Source of the DNA: Neopararhizobium haloflavum
GTDB taxonomy: Bacteria; Pseudomonadota; Alphaproteobacteria; Rhizobiales; Rhizobiaceae
NCBI RefSeq assembly: GCF_002750855.1
Contig: NZ_NWUC01000005.1
Coordinates: forward strand, 1-64,000
Length of the DNA: 64,000 nucleotides
Direction: 5' to 3'
The notes beneath the pieces are model-generated. The model was not told where the DNA came from and did not search any database. It was given only the letters and a program-made list of their open reading frames with translations. The first letter of the stretch is position 1; each line of letters begins with the position of its first letter. The position numbers were made by a program, and so were the translations under genes. Below are positions 17,980-26,939 of this stretch, piece after piece.

Positions 17980-18687
17980 TCACTTCATATGGTCCGCAAA
18001 ATTCTTGCTGGAGACGCCGAGCAGAACGGCCTTGCCGTTCTGTCGACCGTTGCCGGTCTGGATGCCGATCAATTCCGAATCGTCATTGATGAGCGGCCCG
18101 CCGGAAAATCCAGAAACCGTCGGGCATGAGCCAATGATCATGCCGCTATCGGTCTCCTGCCGCACTACACACGAATCGGTGGAGGTCAGCCAGTAGCGTC
18201 TTTGGATGCCGTAGCCGGCCGAAACGAACGAACTTTCGGACGGGATCGCTTCGGAGACCGCAATCGGCGGAAAGCGCTTGGGCGCTGGATCCTCAAGCTC
18301 GATAAGCGCCCAATCGGACGACGGTGTCTCGACCGGCCTTGAGGGATTGAAGCCGTCCGCGACCTGATAGGCACGAGCAACGGTGTGGTGTTCATAGCTG
18401 CCGCGCTCGTAGCCTAGCAGGAAATGAACGGATCGAGCACTGACCATTGCGCCCGCCCGAGCGGAATAGAGGCAATGCGCTGCCGTCACGGCGAGAGAGG
18501 GTGCGATGAGAACGCCCGTGCAGTGCCCGCCTGTGCTGTTGTGGATCCGTCCCACCGCGCTCCAAGGCTTTTTGCTGACATCGACCCGATGCAACCTCTC
18601 TTCCGCAAGGCTGGGTACGGAACAGGTGACTGCCATGGCAAGCCACGCAAGCGCAGGCAGGAACAAAGGGACGGTTCGCATGATCAT
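17980..18687 (-). CDS. secreted trypsin-like serine protease
   Basis: A 235-residue S1-family protease with an N-terminal signal peptide (hydrophobic 5-23, cleavage near SLAEE). The complete triad is visible: H71 in TAAHC, D125 in SSDWALIEL and S195 in GFSGGPL. Cysteines at 56/72 and 173/188 could form the usual disulfides. It should act in the periplasm or outside the cell; the substrate is unknown. The ATG at 18681 is better spaced from the GGAG than the one at 18687, so the protein may lack the first two residues. Confidence 0.88.
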   Translation of the reverse strand: MIMRTVPLFLPALAWLAMAVTCSVPSLAEERLHRVDVSKKPWSAVGRIHNSTGGHCTGVLIAPSLAVTAAHCLYSARAGAMVSARSVHFLLGYERGSYEHHTVARAYQVADGFNPSRPVETPSSDWALIELEDPAPKRFPPIAVSEAIPSESSFVSAGYGIQRRYWLTSTDSCVVRQETDSGMIIGSCPTVSGFSGGPLINDDSELIGIQTGNGRQNGKAVLLGVSSKNFADHMK

Positions 18688-18845
18688 GGCTCCGATTCCC
18701 GCCAGGGTGACGTGTTTACGTTTTGATGTATCGGATCAGCGATGCACCCTCCGCGCGGCAAAAATACGTCCGCAAGCGTGCGCTGCCTTGCTTTCCACAA
18801 TTCCGACGCCAACAATTGCAAAAAGTGATGACGCAAGGAGTAGGC

Positions 18846-19136
18846 ATGACCCTGACAGGCAACCAGATGCACGCGGCGCGCGTGCTTGTCGGCCTCGAAG
18901 TGGCGGATGTAGCAAAGAGCGCCGGCCTTGCGGCCGACCAAGTCCAGCGCATCGAAGCGCGGGGGACGGCCAGCTTGCGGGACAGTGACCCCGCCGTGGC
19001 AGCGATTCGCGATGTGCTCCTTCGCCAAGGCATCGTATTTCTTTCAGAAGGGGGACGCGGCGTTCTCCAGAAGACCCCCGCCCGCGTGGAAGAGGGCATC
19101 CGCCCGTGTGACCTCGACGCCACGAACGACGATTGA
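18846..19136 (+). CDS. small HTH (XRE-like) DNA-binding protein
   Basis: A 96-residue protein starting at an ATG with a strong AAGGAG five bases upstream; the open frame upstream of it is not used. Residues about 5-60 resemble a Cro/C1-type helix-turn-helix (MHAARVLVGLEVADVAKSAG, then LAADQVQRIEARG). The second half (RDVLLRQGIVFLSEGGRGV) is the C-terminal extension often seen in short rhizobial XRE proteins. The target is unknown. It is divergent from the protease gene and monocistronic. Confidence 0.75.
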   Translation: MTLTGNQMHAARVLVGLEVADVAKSAGLAADQVQRIEARGTASLRDSDPAVAAIRDVLLRQGIVFLSEGGRGVLQKTPARVEEGIRPCDLDATNDD

Positions 19137-19300
19137 ATGCACAGGTAAACGACCGATCGCGCAAAACGCCCACCCAAGTCTGGCACCTGACCAATGATTG
19201 AATATGATGCGCGCGGCACCGTTCGGCGCGAATCTCGTGGCTGCAGCGGTCGGGGGCGTGATCAGGCGGCATGCAACAGGAGCCGAACGAGGTAACGACG

Positions 19301-19546
19301 ATGGACCATTTCGAACAACTCGGCTTTGCCATTATGGTGATCTTCGGCGCCATCATCATCACCAGTTTGATGGCCGTTGGCATCGCATGGAACGACAAGC
19401 CTGCCTTTCTCTTCGCGCTCGGCGCAGCCACGTCGGTCTGGACATCGTCCTTTGCCGTCGTTTTCGATCGTCCCCGCATTTTCGGTGCGTTCCTGATCAT
19501 ATCGATCGTGCTGATCGGCTTGTCGATCACCGCAATCGTGAGCTGA
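19301..19546 (+). CDS. small membrane protein, unknown function
   Basis: An 81-residue hydrophobic protein beginning at an ATG preceded by GAGGTAACGACG. Three membrane spans can be drawn at about residues 8-28, 31-50 and 56-78, with a DRPR turn between the last two. There is no recognisable domain. It converges on recQ with a 12-base gap. An earlier in-frame ATG at 19271 would add ten polar residues. Confidence 0.5.
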   Translation: MDHFEQLGFAIMVIFGAIIITSLMAVGIAWNDKPAFLFALGAATSVWTSSFAVVFDRPRIFGAFLIISIVLIGLSITAIVS

Positions 19547-19558
19547 TACCCTTCAGGA

Positions 19559-21349
19559 TCAGCCGCGCGTCAGCGCAAGGAAGGCGGACCCGAATTCGCC
19601 GAGTTTCTTGGGACCGACACCGTTGACGCTTGCCAGTTCATCGAGCGTGCCAGGACGTGCGGAAGCCATTTCCATCAACGTCGCGTCGGAAAAGATGACA
19701 TAAGCGGGCACCGATCTCTCGCGCGCGAACTCCAGACGCAAGCTCTTCAATGCCGAGAGCAGCGTTTCATCGCGGGCCGAGAGCGAGGGGGCCGATCGCT
19801 TCGGCCGTGAAGCTGGCTTGTCTCGGGTCGAAATCACGATTTCGCGCAGTTCGAAAGCGCTTTGCCCGGCAAGCACGGACTTGCCGCGTGCGGTCAATTC
19901 AAGCGCGCCGAATTTCTGGATGTTGATCGAAAGATAGCGTCCTGCGACAGCCTGGCGCACGAAGGCCTGCCAGTAAGTTTTCGTCTTGGCGCCCCCGGCC
20001 CCGTATCCCTTCAGCCGCTCATGTCCATTCGAGCGAATCTTCTCGGTCTCGAGCCCCCGCAGCACATCGACGATATGCGCCCCACCGAATGTCTCGCCAG
20101 TGCCCTCGATGATGCCGAACAGCGCTTGCGCTTCACGCGTGCCGTCGATCACCTTCGGGGGCGCGTAGCAGTTGTCGCAATGTCCGCATGGTCCCGCCTC
20201 TTCGTCGAAATAGGCCAGCAGCGAAACCCGACGGCATCCCGGCGCCTCCGCATAGGCCAGCAGAGCATCGAGCCGCTTGTGCTCGCGCAAGATGTGTTCT
20301 CGGTCTTCGCCATCATTTTCGATGAATTGGCGGCGCAAGCGAACGTCGTCGAGCCCGAAGAAGAGTTGTGTGTCGGCCGGCATCCCGTCACGGCCAGCAC
20401 GCCCGATTTCCTGATAATAGGCTTCCATGCTGGCAGGCAGGTTGAGATGACAGACGAAGCGGATGTCCGGCTTGTCGATTCCCATGCCGAAAGCCACCGT
20501 TGCGACCATGATCGCGTTCTCGCGCATGAAGCGGGCCTGGTTCGCCTTGCGCACCTCGGGTGCATGACCTGCATGGTAGGCGATGGCGTTGAACCCTTCG
20601 CCCGCCAGAAGTTCCGCCGTTTCGTCGGTCGCGCGCCGTGACAGGCAGTAGACCACGCCCGATTCGTCCCGCCGATCCTTCAAGAAGGTGATGAGCTGGC
20701 GCTTCCAATCCCGCTTGGGCTCGACCGCGAGATAAAGGTTTGGCCGGTCAAAACCCTGAACGACGATCCGGCCGCGTCCCGAAAACAGTTTCTCAGCGAT
20801 ATCCGCTTGCGTCGCTCGATCGGCGGTTGCCGTGAACGCGGCGATGCCGGCTTCGGGAAAAGCGGATTTGAGTTCGCCCAGCCGTTCATATTCCGGCCGG
20901 AAATTCGCTCCCCATTTTGAGATGCAGTGCGCTTCGTCGACAACGAAAAGCCCGGCGCCGATCTGCTGGAGCGCTGCGATCATCCGTGGCGTCATCAGCC
21001 GTTCCGGCGACATGTAGAGCAGCGATACATCGCCTGCCCGGACCCGCTTCCATTCCGCCACATTGAATTCCCGGTCATGACCGGAGTGAATTGCGGCAAC
21101 ACTGACGCCATTCGCCCTGAGGGCCGCTGCCTGATCGTCGATAAGCGCGACAAGCGGCGAGACGACAACGGTCAGGCGGCGGTCCAGAATCGCCGGGATC
21201 TGAAAGCACAGGGATTTTCCCGCACCCGTCGGCATGACGGCGAGGACATCCTCGCCGCCTGTGATCGTCTCGATGATCGCCTCCTGGCCGGGGCGGAAAC
21301 TGCGATAGCCGAAGACATCGCGGAGAATGGTATGCGCTGTGACTGACAC
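19559..21349 (-). CDS. recQ: ATP-dependent DNA helicase RecQ
   Basis: A roughly 596-residue 3'-5' DNA helicase. Motifs in order: FRPGQEAI, Walker A PTGAGKS, DEAH box VVDEAHCIS, FTATAD, GMGIDKPDIRFV, QEIGRAGRDG, the zinc-binding CRRVSLLAYF plus CGHCDNC, an RQC winged-helix region and a C-terminal HRDC domain. No ATG fits: the GTG at 21349 gives the N-terminus closest to E. coli RecQ and has a GGAA upstream, while a TTG at 21412 would add 21 residues. It lies downstream of the DUF2207 gene on the same strand. Confidence 0.94.
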   Translation of the reverse strand: MSVTAHTILRDVFGYRSFRPGQEAIIETITGGEDVLAVMPTGAGKSLCFQIPAILDRRLTVVVSPLVALIDDQAAALRANGVSVAAIHSGHDREFNVAEWKRVRAGDVSLLYMSPERLMTPRMIAALQQIGAGLFVVDEAHCISKWGANFRPEYERLGELKSAFPEAGIAAFTATADRATQADIAEKLFSGRGRIVVQGFDRPNLYLAVEPKRDWKRQLITFLKDRRDESGVVYCLSRRATDETAELLAGEGFNAIAYHAGHAPEVRKANQARFMRENAIMVATVAFGMGIDKPDIRFVCHLNLPASMEAYYQEIGRAGRDGMPADTQLFFGLDDVRLRRQFIENDGEDREHILREHKRLDALLAYAEAPGCRRVSLLAYFDEEAGPCGHCDNCYAPPKVIDGTREAQALFGIIEGTGETFGGAHIVDVLRGLETEKIRSNGHERLKGYGAGGAKTKTYWQAFVRQAVAGRYLSINIQKFGALELTARGKSVLAGQSAFELREIVISTRDKPASRPKRSAPSLSARDETLLSALKSLRLEFARERSVPAYVIFSDATLMEMASARPGTLDELASVNGVGPKKLGEFGSAFLALTRG

Positions 21350-21436
21350 CAGTGATTCCAGTCGAATGGGGAAAGTGCGGCCGAAGAAGAAGCCCGGCCC
21401 TTGATTTGTCAACGCCAGGCCGGACCAGCCGCAACC

Positions 21437-23401
21437 TCACCAGCCTCCCCCACCTCCTCCTCCTCCGCCGCCGCCAGAGAATCCGCCGCCGCCAGAAAAA
21501 CCTGAGGACGAAGATTTGGCCGGCGGGATCGCGGCTGAAAGACTGCTGGAGAGATCCGAGCCAAGTTTTCCGAGCGAATCGCCGAGCGACCCGAAATCGC
21601 GTCCGCCATACCAGTGCGGCCCTGCATAATGCACGGTTGCACCCGCAGCGGTCGCGGTTGCGAGCCAGGTTTCGAACGAACGGCTCCAGGGCTTTTCGAC
21701 ACCCAGCGCAATCGCATAGGGCAGCATGGTCTCGAATTGGCGCGGCGACATATCCGGCGCACCGCCGATGTTCATCCGTTCCGCCTCGGCGTAGCTCAAA
21801 TAGCGCTTCAACCCTTCAAGATGGGCCCCCATGCGCGCGCCGATGGGTGTCGGCGCCCCCATAAGGAAGAAGAAGAGCACGTTGACGAGGACCAGTGCGC
21901 CAAAGGGAACGAGCACGGTCAGCGCGACTTCGCTGTCGAGCAGCGATGCGAGCACGCCGCCACCGACGCTGACCACGGCGGTGCCGACCACCGCCAATGC
22001 AATGATCGACATGATACGCGCGCCGAGTCGCCGATTGCGTGTCAAGGAGCGCCCGATGTTGACTGCCGCGCTGCCAAGCACAACGGCGATGACAGCCGGG
22101 ACGATCATCCCCACGATCGTCGGTTCGTTCAGACCGCCGCCGACGATGAGCGCAACGAGCGTCGCGATGCTGAGACCAATGCCGACGAAGCTGTACGCGC
22201 GATTGTGCCGGTAGAACTTGCCACGGTGCTCGGCTTCGATCGCCTTGCGGAACCGGGCCGCGAGCAATTTGACGGAGGTGCCCTCGCTGCGGCTCAGCCT
22301 AAGCGTCCCACCCGACGCGGCAAGGGAAGCGATGACCGCGGCCTCGCCGACCGGCAATCGATCTTCCGGCTCCTTGCCTGTCCGCTGAACCGTCAGGTCG
22401 TCGCCAAACCCTGTCAATTCCACCTGATCCTTGACCGCCAGATTAACGATCGCGGCGGCCAGCGCGACAAAGCCACCGCTCGGAAGCCCTTTTCGGTCGA
22501 TGTAGTGGACCAGTGCCGGTGAGACTCCATCGGGAACGTCCCAGCGCGGAACGACGACGCCGGCTGGCGGATCGCGACCGACGCGCCGCCATGCCCAGAC
22601 ATAATAGCTCATGACCACGGTAAGCCCGATCATGGCGATCAGCGCTCCCCGATTGTCCCTCAGGAACCAGGCACGCCGCTGCGCCTCATCCGGTTCGCCA
22701 ACCACGCCCTTCGCCATCGAAACGACGATGGTCAGGCCTTCTTCGGGCTGCAGGGGCGCGGTGCTTTCGAAACGCACGGCCTGCTCACCGACACCTGACG
22801 TGCGCGCGGCTTCGCCCCGCTCCCCATAGGCACCAGTGAAGACCGCCACGTCCTGGACGCGGCTCTCATCGGGCAAATGCACCGTGCCGCTAACCCTTTG
22901 AATGGGAAACACCCAGCCATTGCCTGTCACGTTCCAGTACAGCTCGTCGTGATCGGGGAAGAATCGAATCTGGCGATCACTGCGGTAGTGCAACTGGTAG
23001 CGATGGATGCCTGGCTGGAGCGTTGCATCGGGATTACCGACATAGACCCGCGCAATGCCGCTGCCTCGCTCGACGCTGAACGGTTCCGGCTCGCCATCAC
23101 GGCTTACGGCAACCACCTCAAATCCGACCTCATGCAGCCGTCCGTCCGCCCCTTCCGCGCGAATTGGGAAATCCCGGTAGATGCCGCGGCGGATCAGGTT
23201 TCCCTCCGCCCGCACCTCGATCGTCTCCGTAACGTCGAGCGATCCGTCCGCTGCAATCTCGATTCGGCTGTCGTAGGAGAGGATCGCTTCCTCAGCCTTC
23301 GCAGAGCCGCCACCGAGAGCTGCCAGAATGAAAGCAATTGCGGCGATGAGGCGCCCGAAATCACTCAGCCTTCGAGCAAGCGATGCAACGAGCGAGTTCA
23401 T
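21437..23401 (-). CDS. DUF2207 membrane protein with glycine-rich tail
   Basis: A 654-residue protein with a signal peptide (hydrophobic 15-33, cleavage near AKA-E), an extracytoplasmic DUF2207 domain (about 38-240), a membrane span near 250-275, a cytoplasmic region and two or more spans around 390-480. The C-terminus is almost pure glycine (SGGGGFSGGGG and beyond, ending in W). This layout is typical of the partner encoded beside lemA. The function is unknown; an envelope role is inferred. The start ATG overlaps the lemA stop as ATGA, and the frame open further upstream lies antisense-free inside lemA and is not used. Confidence 0.88.
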   Translation of the reverse strand: MNSLVASLARRLSDFGRLIAAIAFILAALGGGSAKAEEAILSYDSRIEIAADGSLDVTETIEVRAEGNLIRRGIYRDFPIRAEGADGRLHEVGFEVVAVSRDGEPEPFSVERGSGIARVYVGNPDATLQPGIHRYQLHYRSDRQIRFFPDHDELYWNVTGNGWVFPIQRVSGTVHLPDESRVQDVAVFTGAYGERGEAARTSGVGEQAVRFESTAPLQPEEGLTIVVSMAKGVVGEPDEAQRRAWFLRDNRGALIAMIGLTVVMSYYVWAWRRVGRDPPAGVVVPRWDVPDGVSPALVHYIDRKGLPSGGFVALAAAIVNLAVKDQVELTGFGDDLTVQRTGKEPEDRLPVGEAAVIASLAASGGTLRLSRSEGTSVKLLAARFRKAIEAEHRGKFYRHNRAYSFVGIGLSIATLVALIVGGGLNEPTIVGMIVPAVIAVVLGSAAVNIGRSLTRNRRLGARIMSIIALAVVGTAVVSVGGGVLASLLDSEVALTVLVPFGALVLVNVLFFFLMGAPTPIGARMGAHLEGLKRYLSYAEAERMNIGGAPDMSPRQFETMLPYAIALGVEKPWSRSFETWLATATAAGATVHYAGPHWYGGRDFGSLGDSLGKLGSDLSSSLSAAIPPAKSSSSGFSGGGGFSGGGGGGGGGGGW

Positions 23402-23973
23402 TGCGAAAACTTGACATCCGGCACCGCGCGATCGCGTGCATCCTCGATTTCGAAGTACTCCGTCTTGCGGAAGCCGAACGCCCCGGCAACGATGTTGGAT
23501 GGCACACTCTCGACCTTGATATTGAGGTCCCGCGCCGCGCCGTTGTAGTAGCGCCGCGACATCTGGATTTCGTTCTCGAGTGTTTCCAGCGACCGCTGAA
23601 GTTGGGCAAAGTTCTCGTTCGCCTTGAGGTCGGGATAGGCTTCGGCCACGGCCATCAGCCGCCCCAGCGCCTGGCCGAGAAGTCCTTCTGCCGCCGCCCT
23701 GCCCTTGACGTCGTCGCTCGGCAAGGCTTGGGCCCGCGCACGCATCTCTGTCACCTCGCGAAGCGTATTGGCCTCGTGGTCGGTATAACCGCGCACCGTC
23801 TCGACGAGGTTTGGGACAAGGTCGGCGCGACGCTTCAGTTGAACATCGATCCCGCTCCACGCCTCCTCAACGATCTGCCGCGCCCGAACAAGGCCGTTGT
23901 AGACGAAGACGCCATAGACGACGAGGAGAACGACGAGACCCAGAATGATGACCGTACCCATGGAGCCACTCAT
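23398..23973 (-). CDS. lemA: LemA family protein
   Basis: A 191-residue protein with an N-terminal membrane anchor (about 7-26, IILGLVVLLVVYGVFVYNGL) and a helical bundle. Family marks are YNGLVRARQIVEEAWSGIDVQLKRRADLVPNLVETV, of which the RRADLVPNL core (residues 48-56) is diagnostic, and FAQLQRSLETLENEIQMSRRYYNGAARDLN broken here around residues 142-171. Its biochemical role is unknown. It is translationally coupled to the DUF2207 gene, the usual pairing. Confidence 0.9.
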   Translation of the reverse strand: MSGSMGTVIILGLVVLLVVYGVFVYNGLVRARQIVEEAWSGIDVQLKRRADLVPNLVETVRGYTDHEANTLREVTEMRARAQALPSDDVKGRAAAEGLLGQALGRLMAVAEAYPDLKANENFAQLQRSLETLENEIQMSRRYYNGAARDLNIKVESVPSNIVAGAFGFRKTEYFEIEDARDRAVPDVKFSQ

Positions 23974-24132
23974 GCAGATTGAACCTTGCTTCTAAGGACC
24001 GACAGCCTTTCATGATTGCACGATATGAAGCAATCACCGACCTGCATCCTCTGACCCTTCTGTTGATCGCGCCAGGCCGACAAGCTAGACCGGCAAGAAG
24101 GCGGGTCGGCCCCGCCGGGCACAAATTCGGAG

Positions 24133-24378
24133 ATGAAGGGCATGCACTGCTTTTTCGTGGAATTCCAATGCAAGCTTGGGCAGGCCTACAAGGTTGCTGA
24201 CGAAATCGCGGCGCGCGAAATCGCCTCGGAGGTGTATTCCGTCAGCGGCGAATACGACCTCCTCGTCAAGTTCTATGTCGACCAGGACGTCGACATCGGA
24301 CACTTCGTCGCCGAAAACCTGCACACCATCGACGGTGTCGAACGCACCCACACCATCTTGACGTTCAAGGCATTCTGA
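24133..24378 (+). CDS. stand-alone Lrp/AsnC ligand-binding (RAM) domain protein
   Basis: An 81-residue protein that is only the Lrp/AsnC effector-binding domain: CFFVEFQCKLGQAYKVADEI, EVYSVSGEYDLLVKFYVD, VERTHTILTF. There is no helix-turn-helix. Such single-domain proteins form ring oligomers and bind amino acids or other small ligands; the regulatory partner is unknown. The ATG at 24142 (fourth residue) has better spacing from the GGAG and may be the true start. It converges on the MscS gene, 24 bases away. Confidence 0.85.
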   Translation: MKGMHCFFVEFQCKLGQAYKVADEIAAREIASEVYSVSGEYDLLVKFYVDQDVDIGHFVAENLHTIDGVERTHTILTFKAF

Positions 24379-24402
24379 GGCGGCGTCAGGGCATCTTGGA
24401 CC

Positions 24403-26817
24403 CTACCGGTCAGGTGCATCATCTTCGTCGTCATCGCTGTGCGGAATGGCATCCTTGTTGTCACGCACGCTCGTCTTGCGACGTGCCGCGCGCTTCTTCG
24501 GCTCGCTTGGGGTCTCCTCGACATCGGCAGACGTCGTTTTCTGTTCAAGCAGGATGTGCGCGGCGGGGGCACGGCCACGCTTGTCCTCTCCGAAATAGAG
24601 TGTCTGGTGTGGGAATGGAATCTCGATGCCACGCTCGTCGAAGACACGCTTGACCTCGGCGTTGAAGGCGCGCCCGACGCCCCATTGCTTGCCGGGCACC
24701 GTCTTGATGCGCACGCGCACGATCACGGCGCTGTCGGCGAGCGACTGGACACCAAACCACTCCATGTCGCCGATGATCGCCGTGTTCATCTCCGGATCCT
24801 TGCGAAGCGCTTCGAAAGCCTCTGCGATCGCGGCACGGGCATCTTCGACGTTCTCGCGATATCCGATGCCGATATCCCCGACATGGTAACCGAAGTCGCG
24901 GACGAAGTTCGTGACCATGTCCACCGAAGAGAACGGGATGATGTGGTAGGCGCCAGAAACGTCACGCAGGCTCACGGAGCGGATCGTCAAACGCTCCACC
25001 GTGCCCGTCATGCCGCCGACCGTGATCACGTCCCCGACATTGATGGCATTCTCCAGCTGGATGAAGACCCCGGTGATGATGTCCTGAACAAGCTTTTGCG
25101 CACCAAAACCGATCGCAAGACCGAGAACACCGGCCGAGGCGATCAGCGGAGCGATGTTGATCCCGATTTCCGACAACGCGAACATCAGCGCGATCACCAG
25201 GATCGCGATCGTTGCCGCATTGCGCAGAAGGCTGAGCAATGTCTGTTCGCGGGAGGTTGCAGGCCGCCCGAAATCCGGATTGAGCCGATAGTCGACCCAT
25301 GAATTGAGCGCCAGCCACATTGCGAAAGCAATGACGAGAATGAGGAAAACCGACATCAGCGCGCCGGTCGTGCGGATGCCGACCTGGCTTTGCATCCATG
25401 CGCGAAGATCAAAGAAATTCAACGTATCGAGCACGACGAGCAGGACGACGATGAAGATCAAGATTCTGAGTACCGTCAGAAATTTCGGCACGAAGGCGTT
25501 CAGGCGGCGCTCCAGGAGCGGCAGCCGCTGGTTCACGCGATCCGGGAGATTGATCCCCCGCGCAATCGCTCGGGCGATCCATCCCGCGACGGCAAATCCA
25601 ATCACGACTGCGATCAGAATTTTCCCGCTCGCACCGAGAACGCTGAGGAGCACGTCGGCGGGACTTGCAAGCACTATGACGAACAGGAAGGCGAGATAAA
25701 GCAGCACTGGCCAATGCCAGCGATGCGCCAGAAAGCGCAACTGCTTGTTTCGTCGCTGCGCCTTGAGCGAAGGCGATGGGCTCGCAACACCATCGCCGCT
25801 CGTCTCCGCCGCGAGCTCCTCCTCGGGCCGCTCCAGAAGCCATTGTGCGACCGCCTTCCGGCTCGAAACCGTCATGACCACGGCGATGATCAGCGCGACC
25901 AGGGCGATAAGTGCCGAGATCGCCTGTCCAGCCGCCGGAGATATGTCCTGATTGACGATGGGCAGAACAAGCAGCTGTCCGTAGCCGAGGATGCCGATGA
26001 TCCAGGTGAAGCCGCGATTCATGGAGCGGGCAGCGCCGTCGCGAATCGGCACCGGACGAAGATCGCCGGTTGACGGTGAAAGGACGATGCGCAGGACCAC
26101 CTTCATGAGCTCGACGATCATGAACGCATTCAGATAGAGGGTCTGGCGCAGGCCCATCGACCCCAGATCACCGAACGCGAAAAGCGAGATGGCGTAACCG
26201 GCTGCCCAAGCGATCACGACGACCAACGCGTCGACCAGCGCCGAAGCCACGATGAAGACGATCTTCTGCACGATGCCGGCATTGCCTGCCCGCTGCCCCA
26301 TGGAACGGAAGACGCCTTTGGCGAGGCTGCGCAACGCAAGGAAAATCGCATAAGTGGCGATGATCACGACGAGGAGGTCGACGAAGGCGCCGGACAGGAC
26401 GCCGATCTGGTCGGCGTCGAGCGCAGAGAACATCGCCGGCGTGGCCGCGACGCGGTTCCAGAAGCCGAGCGCGGAGTCAGCCACCCCCTCGGCAAAATAG
26501 CGGGTCGTTTCGGCGATTCGCCGGCCGAGAGACACCTCGTCGCTACCAAAGAGCGCATTGTCGATCGTTTCGACGGGGCCGGGCTCAGCGACTTCCGCGG
26601 CAGACTGCAATTCATCGATCAGCCGGTTGCGGCTCTCTTCGTTGCTCAGCGCATCGATCAGAAGCTGAAGTTCGCTGGGCGTGGCCGCGCCGGCTTCCGT
26701 GGCGGTTTCCTCGGCGGGCTCACTTGCAGCGTCTTGAGCGATCGCGGTGACGGGAAACGACAGGAAAGCGGCGAGAACGAACGTGGCGAAGAGTTGGCTC
26801 AGTATTCTGATCGGCAT
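24403..26817 (-). CDS. large MscS-family mechanosensitive ion channel
   Basis: An 804-residue inner-membrane protein: a signal peptide (to about residue 28, TAIAQDA), a periplasmic acidic/helical region (30-110), roughly ten or eleven membrane spans (about 125-580), then the MscS pore helix and beta domain. The pore signature GVLGLAIGFGAQKLVQD and the following VGDVITVGGMTGTVERL are unmistakable. The C-terminal tail is charged (RRKTS, then DDDEDD). It should open on osmotic downshock. The ATG at 26817 fits the signal peptide; the longer upstream frame does not. Confidence 0.9.
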   Translation of the reverse strand: MPIRILSQLFATFVLAAFLSFPVTAIAQDAASEPAEETATEAGAATPSELQLLIDALSNEESRNRLIDELQSAAEVAEPGPVETIDNALFGSDEVSLGRRIAETTRYFAEGVADSALGFWNRVAATPAMFSALDADQIGVLSGAFVDLLVVIIATYAIFLALRSLAKGVFRSMGQRAGNAGIVQKIVFIVASALVDALVVVIAWAAGYAISLFAFGDLGSMGLRQTLYLNAFMIVELMKVVLRIVLSPSTGDLRPVPIRDGAARSMNRGFTWIIGILGYGQLLVLPIVNQDISPAAGQAISALIALVALIIAVVMTVSSRKAVAQWLLERPEEELAAETSGDGVASPSPSLKAQRRNKQLRFLAHRWHWPVLLYLAFLFVIVLASPADVLLSVLGASGKILIAVVIGFAVAGWIARAIARGINLPDRVNQRLPLLERRLNAFVPKFLTVLRILIFIVVLLVVLDTLNFFDLRAWMQSQVGIRTTGALMSVFLILVIAFAMWLALNSWVDYRLNPDFGRPATSREQTLLSLLRNAATIAILVIALMFALSEIGINIAPLIASAGVLGLAIGFGAQKLVQDIITGVFIQLENAINVGDVITVGGMTGTVERLTIRSVSLRDVSGAYHIIPFSSVDMVTNFVRDFGYHVGDIGIGYRENVEDARAAIAEAFEALRKDPEMNTAIIGDMEWFGVQSLADSAVIVRVRIKTVPGKQWGVGRAFNAEVKRVFDERGIEIPFPHQTLYFGEDKRGRAPAAHILLEQKTTSADVEETPSEPKKRAARRKTSVRDNKDAIPHSDDDEDDAPDR

Positions 26818-26939
26818 TGAGTTTTCATCTCTCGCTGATGAGATTTGCGGACTGGGAGGAGACATCCGTCTTCGATATCTGCACCCGGGGTTCTAGCAGA
26901 GGAAGCGTCCACATCAACCTTGGCGGTCAAAAGACGCGC

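Noticed and set aside
21437-21515. CCN/GGN repeats resembling a microsatellite or CRISPR-like array
   Set aside because: The repeat is coding sequence for the glycine-rich tail of the DUF2207 protein; there are no spacers or longer repeat units.
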